Origin: a bacterium
GTDB taxonomy: Bacteria; Desulfobacterota; S145-22
Direction: 5' to 3'
DNA: 13,649 bases
Assembly (NCBI GenBank): GCA_027073795.1
Contig: JALTEW010000480.1
Location: forward strand, 2,007 to 15,655
Below the pieces are notes generated by a model. That model worked only from the letters and a program-made list of their open reading frames with translations, was not told the DNA's origin and searched no databases. The translations under genes were made by a program, and so were the position numbers. Position 1 is the first letter of the stretch. Each line of letters starts with the position of its first letter. Of this stretch, positions 1-6,991 are shown piece after piece.

Positions 1-344
1 AGGCCTTTCAACTGGAACTTGTGAGAAACCCGGATATTCTTCAAAAACTTGGAAAGAAAAAGGCGCATCAAATCCTCGTAGGCTTCGCCGCTGAGACAGA
101 GAATTTTGAAGAAAACGCCTTTCGAAAAATAAAGGATAAAAACCTTGATCTAATTGTTGTCAATGATGTCAGTCTTCCGGACGCAGGTTTCGAGGTCGAT
201 ACGAACCGTATTATGCTTATTGACCGATACAGAAAAATCCGCAAATTTCCCCTTCAAAGCAAGGAAAACGCGGCAGATGCTATTCTTGACAAGATCATAA
301 AAATAAAAAAGAAAACAAAAAAAATAACTGGGGATACATCATGA
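1..344 (+). CDS. coaBC: CoaBC C-terminal end (phosphopantothenate-cysteine ligase), 5' partial
   Basis: This open frame enters from the left edge (first full codon at base 3) and ends at TGA 342-344, so only the last ~113 residues are present. They match the end of the CoaB domain of the bifunctional coenzyme A enzyme, which ligates cysteine to 4'-phosphopantothenate using CTP and then decarboxylates the product. Visible signatures are NPDIL, the VGFAAETEN segment, K-x-x-DLIVVNDV, a GFEVDTNR stretch (family usually G-F-x-x-D-x-N) and the closing SK-x-x-A-x-x-I-L-D-K-I helix. The tail is very lysine-rich (IKIKKKTKK) and encoded by A-rich runs. Its stop overlaps the next start as ATGA, so the two genes are probably translationally coupled. 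The ATG-less GTG at 21 is an internal codon, not a start. The CoaC half lies outside the window, so the bifunctional form is assumed from the usual bacterial arrangement. Confidence 0.88.
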   Translation, partial: AFQLELVRNPDILQKLGKKKAHQILVGFAAETENFEENAFRKIKDKNLDLIVVNDVSLPDAGFEVDTNRIMLIDRYRKIRKFPLQSKENAADAILDKIIKIKKKTKKITGDTS

Positions 345-1741
345 AAAAAACAAAAGAACTTGAAAAAAAACTCAAATTGATTCCGAAACCTGTCTGGGAC
401 CAGTTAAGTGCCCGGGAAAGAAAGTCGGCCCTGGCCTTTTGTAAGGGCTATAAATCTTTCCTTGATGCCTCTAAAACGGAGCGAGAGGTGGTCCGGAACG
501 TTGTTTCCCTTTCTCAGAAGAAGGGTTTTCTTGAAACACCTTCAGAGGCATCCCTTCGATACCTGAAGACAAACCGGGACAAGAGTGTTGCCTTGGTTAC
601 TGTGGGCACAAAACCCTTGACTGAGGGGTTTCGTATCGTCATTTCTCATATCGATTCTCCAAGGCTCGATCTGAAACAGAACCCCCTTTATGAAGACGTG
701 GATCTGACACTTCTTCGCACCCACTATTATGGCGGCATCAAAAAATACCAGTGGGTGGCCATCCCACTGGCCATCCACGGCACCATCATCAAGAAGGATG
801 GCACGAAACTCAACCTGATCATTGGAGAAAACGACAAGGATCCTGTTTTTACTATTTGTGACCTCCTTCCCCATCTCTCACACAAAATTCAGGATTCCAA
901 GAAGCTACAGGATGCCATCGTAGGGGAAAAGCTCACCATCCTTGCCGGAAGCATCCCCTTTCCTGACGAAGATGCCAAGGAAAGATTCAAACTGAATGTT
1001 CTCGACCTCCTCAACAAGCGATGGGGGCTTGTCGAAGAAGACTTTCTGAGCGCGGAGATTGAGGTGGTTCCGGCGTTTAAGACCCGGGATATCGGGTTTG
1101 ATGAGAGTCTGATAGGGGGGTACGGGCAGGATGATCGGGTCTGTACCTATTGCACTCTGCAGGCAATTCTCTCACTTCAAGAGCAACCGGAATGGACGTC
1201 CATTGCCCTTTTTCTCGACAAGGAAGAAATCGGCAGTGATGGCAATACAGGTGCCAAATCCACTTTTCTTGAGCTTGTCGTCAGTGATCTCTTCCGCCTC
1301 ACGGGGCAAACCCCCACCAGCGATGCACTTCGACAGGCCCTTTTCAATTCCAAGGCGATTTCGGCTGATGTTAATGGAGCCATTAACCCAAACTATCAGG
1401 ATGTCCATGAAAAACAGAATGCTGCCAAAGTTGGGTACGGTGTTTGCCTGACAAAATTTACGGGATCAGGGGGTAAATACAATGCCAACGATGCAACAGC
1501 GGAATACGTGGGAGAAATAAGAAGGCTTTTCAACGAAAAAAAGGTCATCTGGCAAATGGCAGAGTTGGGAAAAGTTGATGAAGGGGGTGGCGGTACGATT
1601 GCGAAATACCTTGCCGAATACGGTATGGACATGATCGATTGCGGAACCGCGTTGCTGGGTATGCATTCCCCGTTCGAGGTAGCAAGTAAAATGGATGTTT
1701 ATGAAACATACAAGGCCTATCGAGCCTTTTACGAAGGATAG
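341..1741 (+). CDS. apeA: M18-family metallo-aminopeptidase
   Basis: A complete 466-residue protein of peptidase family M18 (aspartyl aminopeptidase and its bacterial relatives), a cytosolic two-zinc enzyme that removes N-terminal residues from peptides and usually forms large tetrahedral assemblies. Likely metal ligands and catalytic residues can be placed: H103 and D105 in SHIDSPR, D264 in GYGQDDR, the Glu pair E295/E296 in DKEEIGSDG, D343 in SADVNGA and H441 in GMHSPFE. The NPNYQDVHEKQNAAKVGYG stretch (349-367) and the glycine-rich EGGGG (414-418) are also family-typical. Length fits the family. The start ATG at 341 overlaps the coaBC stop. There is no strong Shine-Dalgarno, and the first codons are A-rich (A7 at 344-350, A8 at 363-370), so translation may rely on coupling. 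Substrate preference cannot be read from sequence. The apeA symbol follows usage for bacterial M18 relatives. Confidence 0.9.
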   Translation: MKKTKELEKKLKLIPKPVWDQLSARERKSALAFCKGYKSFLDASKTEREVVRNVVSLSQKKGFLETPSEASLRYLKTNRDKSVALVTVGTKPLTEGFRIVISHIDSPRLDLKQNPLYEDVDLTLLRTHYYGGIKKYQWVAIPLAIHGTIIKKDGTKLNLIIGENDKDPVFTICDLLPHLSHKIQDSKKLQDAIVGEKLTILAGSIPFPDEDAKERFKLNVLDLLNKRWGLVEEDFLSAEIEVVPAFKTRDIGFDESLIGGYGQDDRVCTYCTLQAILSLQEQPEWTSIALFLDKEEIGSDGNTGAKSTFLELVVSDLFRLTGQTPTSDALRQALFNSKAISADVNGAINPNYQDVHEKQNAAKVGYGVCLTKFTGSGGKYNANDATAEYVGEIRRLFNEKKVIWQMAELGKVDEGGGGTIAKYLAEYGMDMIDCGTALLGMHSPFEVASKMDVYETYKAYRAFYEG

Positions 1742-1754
1742 GTAAAAAAATTTT
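1716..1754 (+). terminator. Possible weak bulged-hairpin terminator at the aminopeptidase gene end
   Basis: CCTAT (1716-1720) pairs with ATAGG (1738-1742), and CCTT (1725-1728) with AAGG (1734-1737), around a TTACG loop. Four unpaired bases (1721-1724) bulge on the 5' side. A run of seven A and four T follows (1744-1754). The stem is only 9 bp, interrupted, and overlaps the stop codon, and the T-run is short, so this is at best a weak intrinsic terminator separating the coaBC/aminopeptidase pair from hsp20. Confidence 0.3.
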
Positions 1755-1765
1755 GTTACTCAATA

Positions 1766-1793
1766 TTGATTCGTTGCAACAAGGGATTATATT
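1766..1793 (+). promoter_or_regulatory. Candidate sigma70-type promoter for hsp20-lon
   Basis: TTGATT (1766-1771), a 16-bp gap and TATATT (1788-1793) resemble -35 and -10 boxes (4/6 and 5/6 matches to consensus). This lies in the 71-bp gap before hsp20, the only sizeable gap upstream of the hsp20-lon-thiL-yhaM run. The predicted start near 1800 would leave a leader of only about a dozen bases, just enough for the GGGAG ribosome site at 1801-1805. I see no CIRCE element and no clear sigma32-type boxes. Confidence 0.35.
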
Positions 1794-1812
1794 CTAAGCT
1801 GGGAGATCGAAA

Positions 1813-2265
1813 ATGTCTGCAAAATATCAGCGAGACAACCGGACACTGGTATGGTTGAATCGCGAGATTGACTCGTTGATGCGGCGAATGTATGAACTAC
1901 TGAACAAGGGAGAAGAAGAACAATTTGTAGAACTTCCCCTAGACATTTATGAAACGGGAGATTCGCTCGTGGTCATCATGGATATTCCAGGCGTTACAGA
2001 GAGGGATATCAGCATAACCGTGGAGGGTCAGTGGATGCTACTGGAAGGGAAAAAGGAGGATACCCATGACGACATCGAAGGAAAACTTCTTTATCACAGA
2101 ATTGAGAGGCGTTTTGGAAGATTCCTTAGAAAAATCAGTATCCCTGAACAGTTCAACCCTGAACACGCAAAGGCTGAAATCCACAAGGGAACCTTGGTCC
2201 TGACCATCCCCTTGAAAGAAAGTATCCCACGTCGCATCGCCATCGTCAAGGACAAGGAGGAATAA
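1813..2265 (+). CDS. Small heat-shock protein, Hsp20/alpha-crystallin family
   Basis: A complete 150-residue small heat-shock protein, an ATP-independent cytosolic holdase that keeps unfolding proteins soluble until refolding or degradation. Residues 1-40 form a short variable N-terminal arm. Residues ~41-135 are the alpha-crystallin beta-sandwich, with PLDIYETGDSLVV, the D-IPGV turn (57-61) and the diagnostic A-x-I-x-K-G-T-L-x-L-T-I-P segment (121-133). A C-terminal I-A-I (142-144) matches the I-x-I anchor that links dimers into larger oligomers. Length is typical. ATG 1813 follows GGGAG (1801-1805). Its last codons carry the AAGGAGG that serves as ribosome site for lon, so chaperone and protease are likely made together, and a heat-stress role for the pair is a reasonable inference. 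Confidence 0.93.
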   Translation: MSAKYQRDNRTLVWLNREIDSLMRRMYELLNKGEEEQFVELPLDIYETGDSLVVIMDIPGVTERDISITVEGQWMLLEGKKEDTHDDIEGKLLYHRIERRFGRFLRKISIPEQFNPEHAKAEIHKGTLVLTIPLKESIPRRIAIVKDKEE

Positions 2266-2273
2266 ATCCATTG
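2254..2273 (+). promoter_or_regulatory. Ribosome binding site fixing a TTG start for lon
   Basis: AAGGAGG (2254-2260) inside the last hsp20 codons lies ten bases before TTG 2271. The lon frame has no ATG until well inside the conserved N-terminal domain (the Met of YPYMIIPLF), so this strong site plus TTG is the best-supported start and brings the acidic extension into the protein. Confidence 0.75.
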
Positions 2274-4862
2274 AGTTTGAAAGATCCTGAATACATACTG
2301 AATCCAGACGAAAAAGAGAAAGAAGAAAAGGTACCAGAGGAAGAGGCACGTGAGGGGCAGTCAGAGGCCCCTTCTGTTGAAAAGCGAGGTGAAGATGTTG
2401 AGACATCCGAAACACCCGATCCTCCTGAAACGCACTCAGAAGAATCTTCCCCTAATCCTGGTGAAGATGAGGAAACGAAGGAACCGAAGACGGAGATTCC
2501 TGATGTTTTGCCTCTCCTGCCCGTCAGGGACATTGTCATTTATCCCTACATGATTATCCCTCTCTTCGTCGGCAGAGAAGCTTCCATCCAGTCAGTGGAT
2601 GACGCCCTGTCTAAAAACAGACTTATTTTTCTGGCTGCACAGAAAAACATGACCGAGGAGGACCCCAAGCCGGAAGATGTCTACTCCGTTGGGACAGTCG
2701 CCACGATCATGCGCATGCTGAAACTTCCAGATGGGCGTATTAAAATCCTCGTGCAGGGCCTTACCAAGGGGAAAATCCTCGAATATATCCAGACCCGCCC
2801 CTATTACATGGTCAGGATTGAAAAGATAAAGGAAACCCCGGTTCCAGAGATTACCCTTGAAATTGAAGCCTTGATGCGAACGGTCAAGGAACAACTGGAG
2901 AAGATTGTTTCCTACGGCAAAATCCTATCTCCTGACTTGGTCGTTATCCTGGATAACATTGAAGACCCGGGAAGGTTGGCGGATCTCATCGCATCGAACC
3001 TTGGCCTCAGCGTGGACAAATCCCAGGAAATCCTTGAAATTCAGGATCCTATCCAGCGGCTCAAGCGGCTTAACGAGGTTTTAGGCAAGGAACTTGAGGT
3101 CCTTGGAATGCAAGCCAAGATCCAGTCCCAGGCCAAGGAAGAGATGACCAAGATGCAGCGGGAGTTTTTCTTGAGAGAGCAGCTTCGGGCCATTAAAAAC
3201 GAGCTGGGGGAGGGTGACGAAAAGACAAAAGAAATCAATGAGTTCAAGGGGGCTATTGAAAAGGCCAAAATGCCCAAGGACGTGAAAGAGGAGGCGCTGA
3301 AGCAGCTTTCACGGCTGGATCAGATGCACCCTGACTCGGCAGAAGCTTCCATCATCCGCACCTATCTTGAATGGATGGTGGAACTCCCCTGGAAAAAGAC
3401 CACCAAGGATAATCTTGACATCAAAAAGGCCAAGGAGGTCCTGGACGAAGACCACTATGACCTTGAAAAGATCAAGGAACGCATTCTGGAATACCTGAGT
3501 GTCAACAAGTTACGAAAAAAGCTGAAGGGACCTATCCTCTGCTTTGTGGGCCCTCCCGGCGTGGGGAAAACATCCCTTGGCAAATCCATCGCGCGGGCAC
3601 TGGGGAGAAAGTTCGTTCGGATATCCCTCGGCGGCATGCGTGATGAGGCAGAAATCCGGGGGCACCGCCGTACCTACGTGGGTGCCCTGCCCGGCAGAAT
3701 CATCCAGAGCATCAAACAGGCGGGGACTAAAAACCCCGTGTTCATGATGGACGAAATCGACAAAATCGGGATGGATTTTCGGGGAGACCCAGCATCTGCC
3801 CTGCTCGAGGTTCTGGACCCAGAGCAGAACAACGCCTTCAGCGACCATTATCTCAATGTTCCTTTTGACCTTTCCCAGGTGATGTTCATTACGACCGCCA
3901 ACCTCATTGATCCCATTCCATCCGCCCTGAAAGACCGGATGGAGGTTTTGCAACTGTCCGGTTACACGGGCGAGGAAAAGCTCAAGATCGCCCGGAAATA
4001 CCTGCTTCCCAGGCAGATTGAAGAAAACGGTATCACCAAGGACGACATAGAGATCTCGGATAAGGCAATCATGGAGATTATCCATCGTTACACGCGCGAA
4101 GCTGGCCTTCGAAACCTGGAAAGGGAAATTGCCAATATCTGTCGAAAGATAGCGAAGAAAATCGCCGAAGGGGATCATAAAGGCAAAACGAAGGTTACAA
4201 GCGCCAATCTCCACAAGTTTCTCGGTGTTCCCAAGTTCCTGGATGAAGAAGGAGTCCGTGAAAACCAGGTGGGTGTGACGACGGGCCTTGCCTGGACGCA
4301 ATACGGGGGCGAAATTCTTCACGTTGAAGCTTCTATCATGAGGGGGAAAGGTCAGCTGACCCTGACGGGACAACTGGGTGATGTTATGAAGGAATCCGCT
4401 CAAGCCGCCTTGACCTACGCGAGGGCCAATGCCAAGCGCCTGGGTATCAAGGAAACGCTCTTCAAAGACCACGACATCCATATCCACGTCCCGGCGGGTG
4501 CCATTCCCAAAGATGGTCCTTCGGCCGGGGTCACCATGGCCACCTCTCTCATTTCGGCCCTGACGGTCATCCCCGTGAAGTGGGATACTGCCATGACAGG
4601 TGAGATCACCCTTCACGGAAGAATTCTACCTATCGGCGGGCTAAAAGAAAAACTCCTGGCGGCCATCCACGCCGGCATTAAAACGGTCATCATCCCCTTT
4701 GAAAACAAAAAGGATTTAATAGAACTTCCCAATCACATCAAGGGTAAACTCAAAATTATTCCGGTCAAAGAAATGGATGATATCCTGCCCATTGCCCTGG
4801 CTGAAGACGTCTTCAAAAAAACGCGCGCTCAAGCTCAACGGAAAGACAATGGGGAGCCATGA
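2271..4862 (+). CDS. lon: ATP-dependent Lon protease (LonA type)
   Basis: A complete 863-residue Lon, the soluble hexameric AAA+ serine protease that degrades misfolded and regulatory proteins. Residues 1-78 are an unusual acidic, proline-rich extension (28 Asp/Glu, 11 Pro). The Lon N-terminal domain starts near LPLLPVRDIVIYP (~80) and continues to about 270, followed by a helical linker (QAKIQSQAKEEM, REFFLREQLRAIKNELG). The ATPase module has Walker A GPPGVGKT (427-434) and Walker B with D494/E495. The protease domain has catalytic S751 in KDGPSAGVT and K794 in GGLKEKLLAA, a 43-residue spacing as in E. coli (S679/K722). It is about 80 residues longer than E. coli Lon, which the N-terminal extension accounts for. 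It starts 5 bases after hsp20 and ends 3 bases before thiL. All catalytic parts are intact, so it should be active. Confidence 0.97.
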   Translation: MSLKDPEYILNPDEKEKEEKVPEEEAREGQSEAPSVEKRGEDVETSETPDPPETHSEESSPNPGEDEETKEPKTEIPDVLPLLPVRDIVIYPYMIIPLFVGREASIQSVDDALSKNRLIFLAAQKNMTEEDPKPEDVYSVGTVATIMRMLKLPDGRIKILVQGLTKGKILEYIQTRPYYMVRIEKIKETPVPEITLEIEALMRTVKEQLEKIVSYGKILSPDLVVILDNIEDPGRLADLIASNLGLSVDKSQEILEIQDPIQRLKRLNEVLGKELEVLGMQAKIQSQAKEEMTKMQREFFLREQLRAIKNELGEGDEKTKEINEFKGAIEKAKMPKDVKEEALKQLSRLDQMHPDSAEASIIRTYLEWMVELPWKKTTKDNLDIKKAKEVLDEDHYDLEKIKERILEYLSVNKLRKKLKGPILCFVGPPGVGKTSLGKSIARALGRKFVRISLGGMRDEAEIRGHRRTYVGALPGRIIQSIKQAGTKNPVFMMDEIDKIGMDFRGDPASALLEVLDPEQNNAFSDHYLNVPFDLSQVMFITTANLIDPIPSALKDRMEVLQLSGYTGEEKLKIARKYLLPRQIEENGITKDDIEISDKAIMEIIHRYTREAGLRNLEREIANICRKIAKKIAEGDHKGKTKVTSANLHKFLGVPKFLDEEGVRENQVGVTTGLAWTQYGGEILHVEASIMRGKGQLTLTGQLGDVMKESAQAALTYARANAKRLGIKETLFKDHDIHIHVPAGAIPKDGPSAGVTMATSLISALTVIPVKWDTAMTGEITLHGRILPIGGLKEKLLAAIHAGIKTVIIPFENKKDLIELPNHIKGKLKIIPVKEMDDILPIALAEDVFKKTRAQAQRKDNGEP

Positions 4863-4865
4863 GGC

Positions 4866-5885
4866 GTGGAGAACAGGACATGGAGCGAGTTCGAGGTTAT
4901 CCGCCACTTCTTCAGCGCCATCCAGAATCACCTGCCGGCGGGTGTCGTCACGGGAATTGGTGACGACGCCGCTGTTCTTTCGATTAAAAATACTCAACCC
5001 ACGCTGATTACCCATGACATGATGGTGGAGGACGTCCATTTCAAGGCCTCATGGATGTCTCCCTTTGCACTCGCTCGAAAACTGACAAAGGTTAATGTCA
5101 GCGACATCGCGGCAATGGGGGGTACCCCGAATTACGCCCTCCTCTCCATTGCCCTGCCCGATACGCTTGCCCCCGGGTGGTTGGAAAGCTTTTCCGATGG
5201 CCTTCAGGTGACCTTCAGGGAGTTCAACCTTTCCCTCATTGGGGGGGACACTTCTCTCTCCCCCGGGCCTGTGATGGTGGCGATGACCCTTCTGGGAACA
5301 TGTAAAGATGGATCGCCCCTTTTAAGACATACACCAAAGACTCATGAGACCATCTACGTGACCGGCACCCTGGGAGATGCCGCCCTCGGGCTTGCAATTC
5401 TGAACCGAGAGAAGGCACGCACCCTCCGATCAGAAAGTGATGTATTTTATCTCGTCCAGCGCCACCTGGACCCCTCGCCCCGCCTCAAAATAGGGCAGGA
5501 AATTGCTGCCAAACACCTTGCCACATCTATGATAGACATCAGCGACGGCCTCATCGCCGATCTGGGCCATCTTTTGGAAGAATCCCCCCTGGGGGCACAA
5601 ATTCACTTTGAGGATATCCCCCTTTCGGCCGCTTTCACACATCTTGCTTCTCAGGTTCATTCATCCTCAGATACCCTTATCCTTTCCGGAGGGGAAGATT
5701 ACGAATTGCTTTTTACCTCTCCATACAATGCGCAGCAGCTCGCCGATCATGCCCCTGAAATTGCATCACGGGTTACGGCAATCGGAGTTGTTACAGAAAC
5801 GTCCGGCATAAAAGTCCTGAAAAACGGGAAACCAATCAAGCTGAAAACTGGTGGGTATCAGCATCAATTTTACCAGAAAGGATAG
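4866..5885 (+). CDS. thiL: Thiamine-monophosphate kinase
   Basis: A complete 339-residue ThiL, which phosphorylates thiamine monophosphate to thiamine pyrophosphate with ATP and Mg2+, the last step of cofactor synthesis. It has the PurM/AIR-synthase-like fold: GIGDDAAVL (30-38), HDMMVEDVHF (50-59), the Asp in VNVSDIAAMGG (D80), LIGGDTS (124-130) for metal and nucleotide binding, then MIDISDGL (222-229) and SGGEDYELLFT (274-284) in the C-terminal half. Length is usual. The start is GTG 4866, supported by GGGGAG (4851-4856) nine bases upstream; the ATG at 4859 is out of frame. It lies 3 bases after lon and 2 bases before the next gene, so it is likely expressed with the hsp20-lon mRNA. No other thiamine gene and no TPP riboswitch is visible here. 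A metabolic link to Lon is not evident. Confidence 0.95.
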   Translation: MENRTWSEFEVIRHFFSAIQNHLPAGVVTGIGDDAAVLSIKNTQPTLITHDMMVEDVHFKASWMSPFALARKLTKVNVSDIAAMGGTPNYALLSIALPDTLAPGWLESFSDGLQVTFREFNLSLIGGDTSLSPGPVMVAMTLLGTCKDGSPLLRHTPKTHETIYVTGTLGDAALGLAILNREKARTLRSESDVFYLVQRHLDPSPRLKIGQEIAAKHLATSMIDISDGLIADLGHLLEESPLGAQIHFEDIPLSAAFTHLASQVHSSSDTLILSGGEDYELLFTSPYNAQQLADHAPEIASRVTAIGVVTETSGIKVLKNGKPIKLKTGGYQHQFYQKG

Positions 5886-5887
5886 AC

Positions 5888-6871
5888 ATGAACAAAATCT
5901 TTATTCAGAACTTGCGTGAAAATCAGACCATCGATTCCCTTTTTCTTGCTCAGGAGAAACGTGTTATGGAAACGAGAAACGGGAAACCCTATCTGAGGAT
6001 CCGGCTCCAGGATAAGACGGGTGAAATCGAAGGAAGGGTCTGGGAACAGGCCAACGAATATGCGCGGCATTTTAAGGCCAATGACTACGTTCGAGTGAAG
6101 GGAATTATTACCCAGTTCCAAGGGGAGCTTCAGGTTAATATCTCTTCCATCCACAAGGTTCTTCCGGAAAAGGTCGATCCCGAAGACTTCCTGCCAGTTG
6201 GCAAGAAGAATGTCGAAAAAATGCTTCAGTCCATAAGGGAAATCATTGGCAGCCTTCAGGACCCGGATTATAGGGCATTACTGAACACCTTTTTTGACGA
6301 TGAAACCTTTGTAAAACAGTTTGCCCGCTCCCCCGCCGCCAAGTCGATGCATCACGCGTGGATTGGCGGGCTTTTGGAACATTCTCTTTCACTGGCCAAG
6401 ATAGCGGAATGGGTCACGAAACACTATGTTGAAGAAGGTCTCCCCCTGAACCGTGATCTCCTGATAACGGGGGCTATTCTCCATGACATCGGGAAAATCC
6501 GGGAGCTTGCCAGCATGCCTTCATTCGAATACACAACCGAGGGAAAACTCATTGGGCACCTGGTCATAGGGGCTGAAATGATCGGGAACAGGGCGGCGAC
6601 TATTCAAGGGTTCCCAGAAAAAAAACTCCTGCAAATTAAGCATCTCATTCTCAGCCATCATGGGGACTACGCCTTTGGTTCCCCGAAACTTCCCATGACA
6701 CTGGAAGCCATTGCCTTGCACTTTATCGATAACCTGGATGCCAAGCTCATTGGGGTATATAACCACCTTCGGAAACATGCCTCTGATGACTCTGACTGGT
6801 CACCCTATCACCGCATTTATGGTCAGATGTTTTACGGCCCTGAAATACCTGGATTGGAAGAAGAGTCATAG
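5888..6871 (+). CDS. yhaM: YhaM-like OB-fold/HD-domain 3'-5' exonuclease
   Basis: A complete 327-residue protein with the two-domain layout of Bacillus YhaM/staphylococcal Cbf1: an N-terminal OB-fold nucleic-acid-binding domain (~12-92, LRIRLQDKTGEIEGRVWE then DYVRVKGIITQFQGELQV) and a C-terminal HD metal-dependent domain (~150-290). Metal-ligand candidates are H165 (GGLLEHS), H199/D200 (ILHDIGK), H224 (IGHLVIG), H257/H258 (LSHHGDYAFGSP) and D281 (FIDNLDAK). The LSHHG-x-x-x-GSP then P-M-T-L-E-A segment is especially characteristic of YhaM rather than generic HD phosphohydrolases. Characterised members are Mn2+-dependent 3'-5' exonucleases active on RNA and single-stranded DNA. Length is close to Bacillus YhaM (about 314). 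ATG 5888 has AGAAAGG just upstream, within the end of thiL. The true substrate here is inferred from the family. Confidence 0.85.
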   Translation: MNKIFIQNLRENQTIDSLFLAQEKRVMETRNGKPYLRIRLQDKTGEIEGRVWEQANEYARHFKANDYVRVKGIITQFQGELQVNISSIHKVLPEKVDPEDFLPVGKKNVEKMLQSIREIIGSLQDPDYRALLNTFFDDETFVKQFARSPAAKSMHHAWIGGLLEHSLSLAKIAEWVTKHYVEEGLPLNRDLLITGAILHDIGKIRELASMPSFEYTTEGKLIGHLVIGAEMIGNRAATIQGFPEKKLLQIKHLILSHHGDYAFGSPKLPMTLEAIALHFIDNLDAKLIGVYNHLRKHASDDSDWSPYHRIYGQMFYGPEIPGLEEES

Positions 6872-6903
6872 CACCAATGCAACCGAAAAAGGCCAAGATT
6901 AGA

Positions 6904-6982
6904 TGGCAGTATAGAATTAAAAATGAGAAATTGAGAATTCCTAACTCTGCATCCTTAATTTTCTCCTTTTGCATTTCTGCCA
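6904..6982. repeat. 79-bp imperfect inverted repeat (large hairpin)
   Basis: The 120-bp gap between the YhaM-like gene and the channel gene holds an AT-rich inverted repeat. Outer arms TGGCAG (6904-6909) and CTGCCA (6977-6982) are perfect. Inside, AAAAATGAGAAATTGAG (6919-6935) pairs with CTTAATTTTCTCCTTTT (6954-6970), with a small internal loop, a one-base bulge and one G-U pair. The left arm is purine-rich and the right pyrimidine-rich. It could be the 3' hairpin of the upstream mRNA, a small dispersed palindromic element, or a structure near the channel start codon, which lies only 9 bases beyond it. There is no U-run after it, so it is not a standard terminator. Confidence 0.55.
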
Positions 6983-6991
6983 ACCCTCCCC

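Noticed and set aside
1774..1793. TTGCAA followed by TATATT as a promoter before hsp20
   Set aside because: The boxes are only 8 bp apart, too close for sigma70; TTGATT at 1766 has a better 16-bp spacing. TTGCA also recalls a sigma54 -12 box but the matching TGGC -24 box is missing.
3510..4616. A 368-codon open frame on the minus strand inside lon
   Set aside because: It lies wholly antisense to conserved Lon ATPase and protease domains, its translation shows no recognisable domain, and its length is explained by codon bias of the strong + strand gene.
4859..4861. ATG overlapping the lon stop as a thiL start
   Set aside because: It is out of frame with ThiL (offset of 7 bases); the GTG at 4866 is in frame and correctly spaced from GGGGAG.
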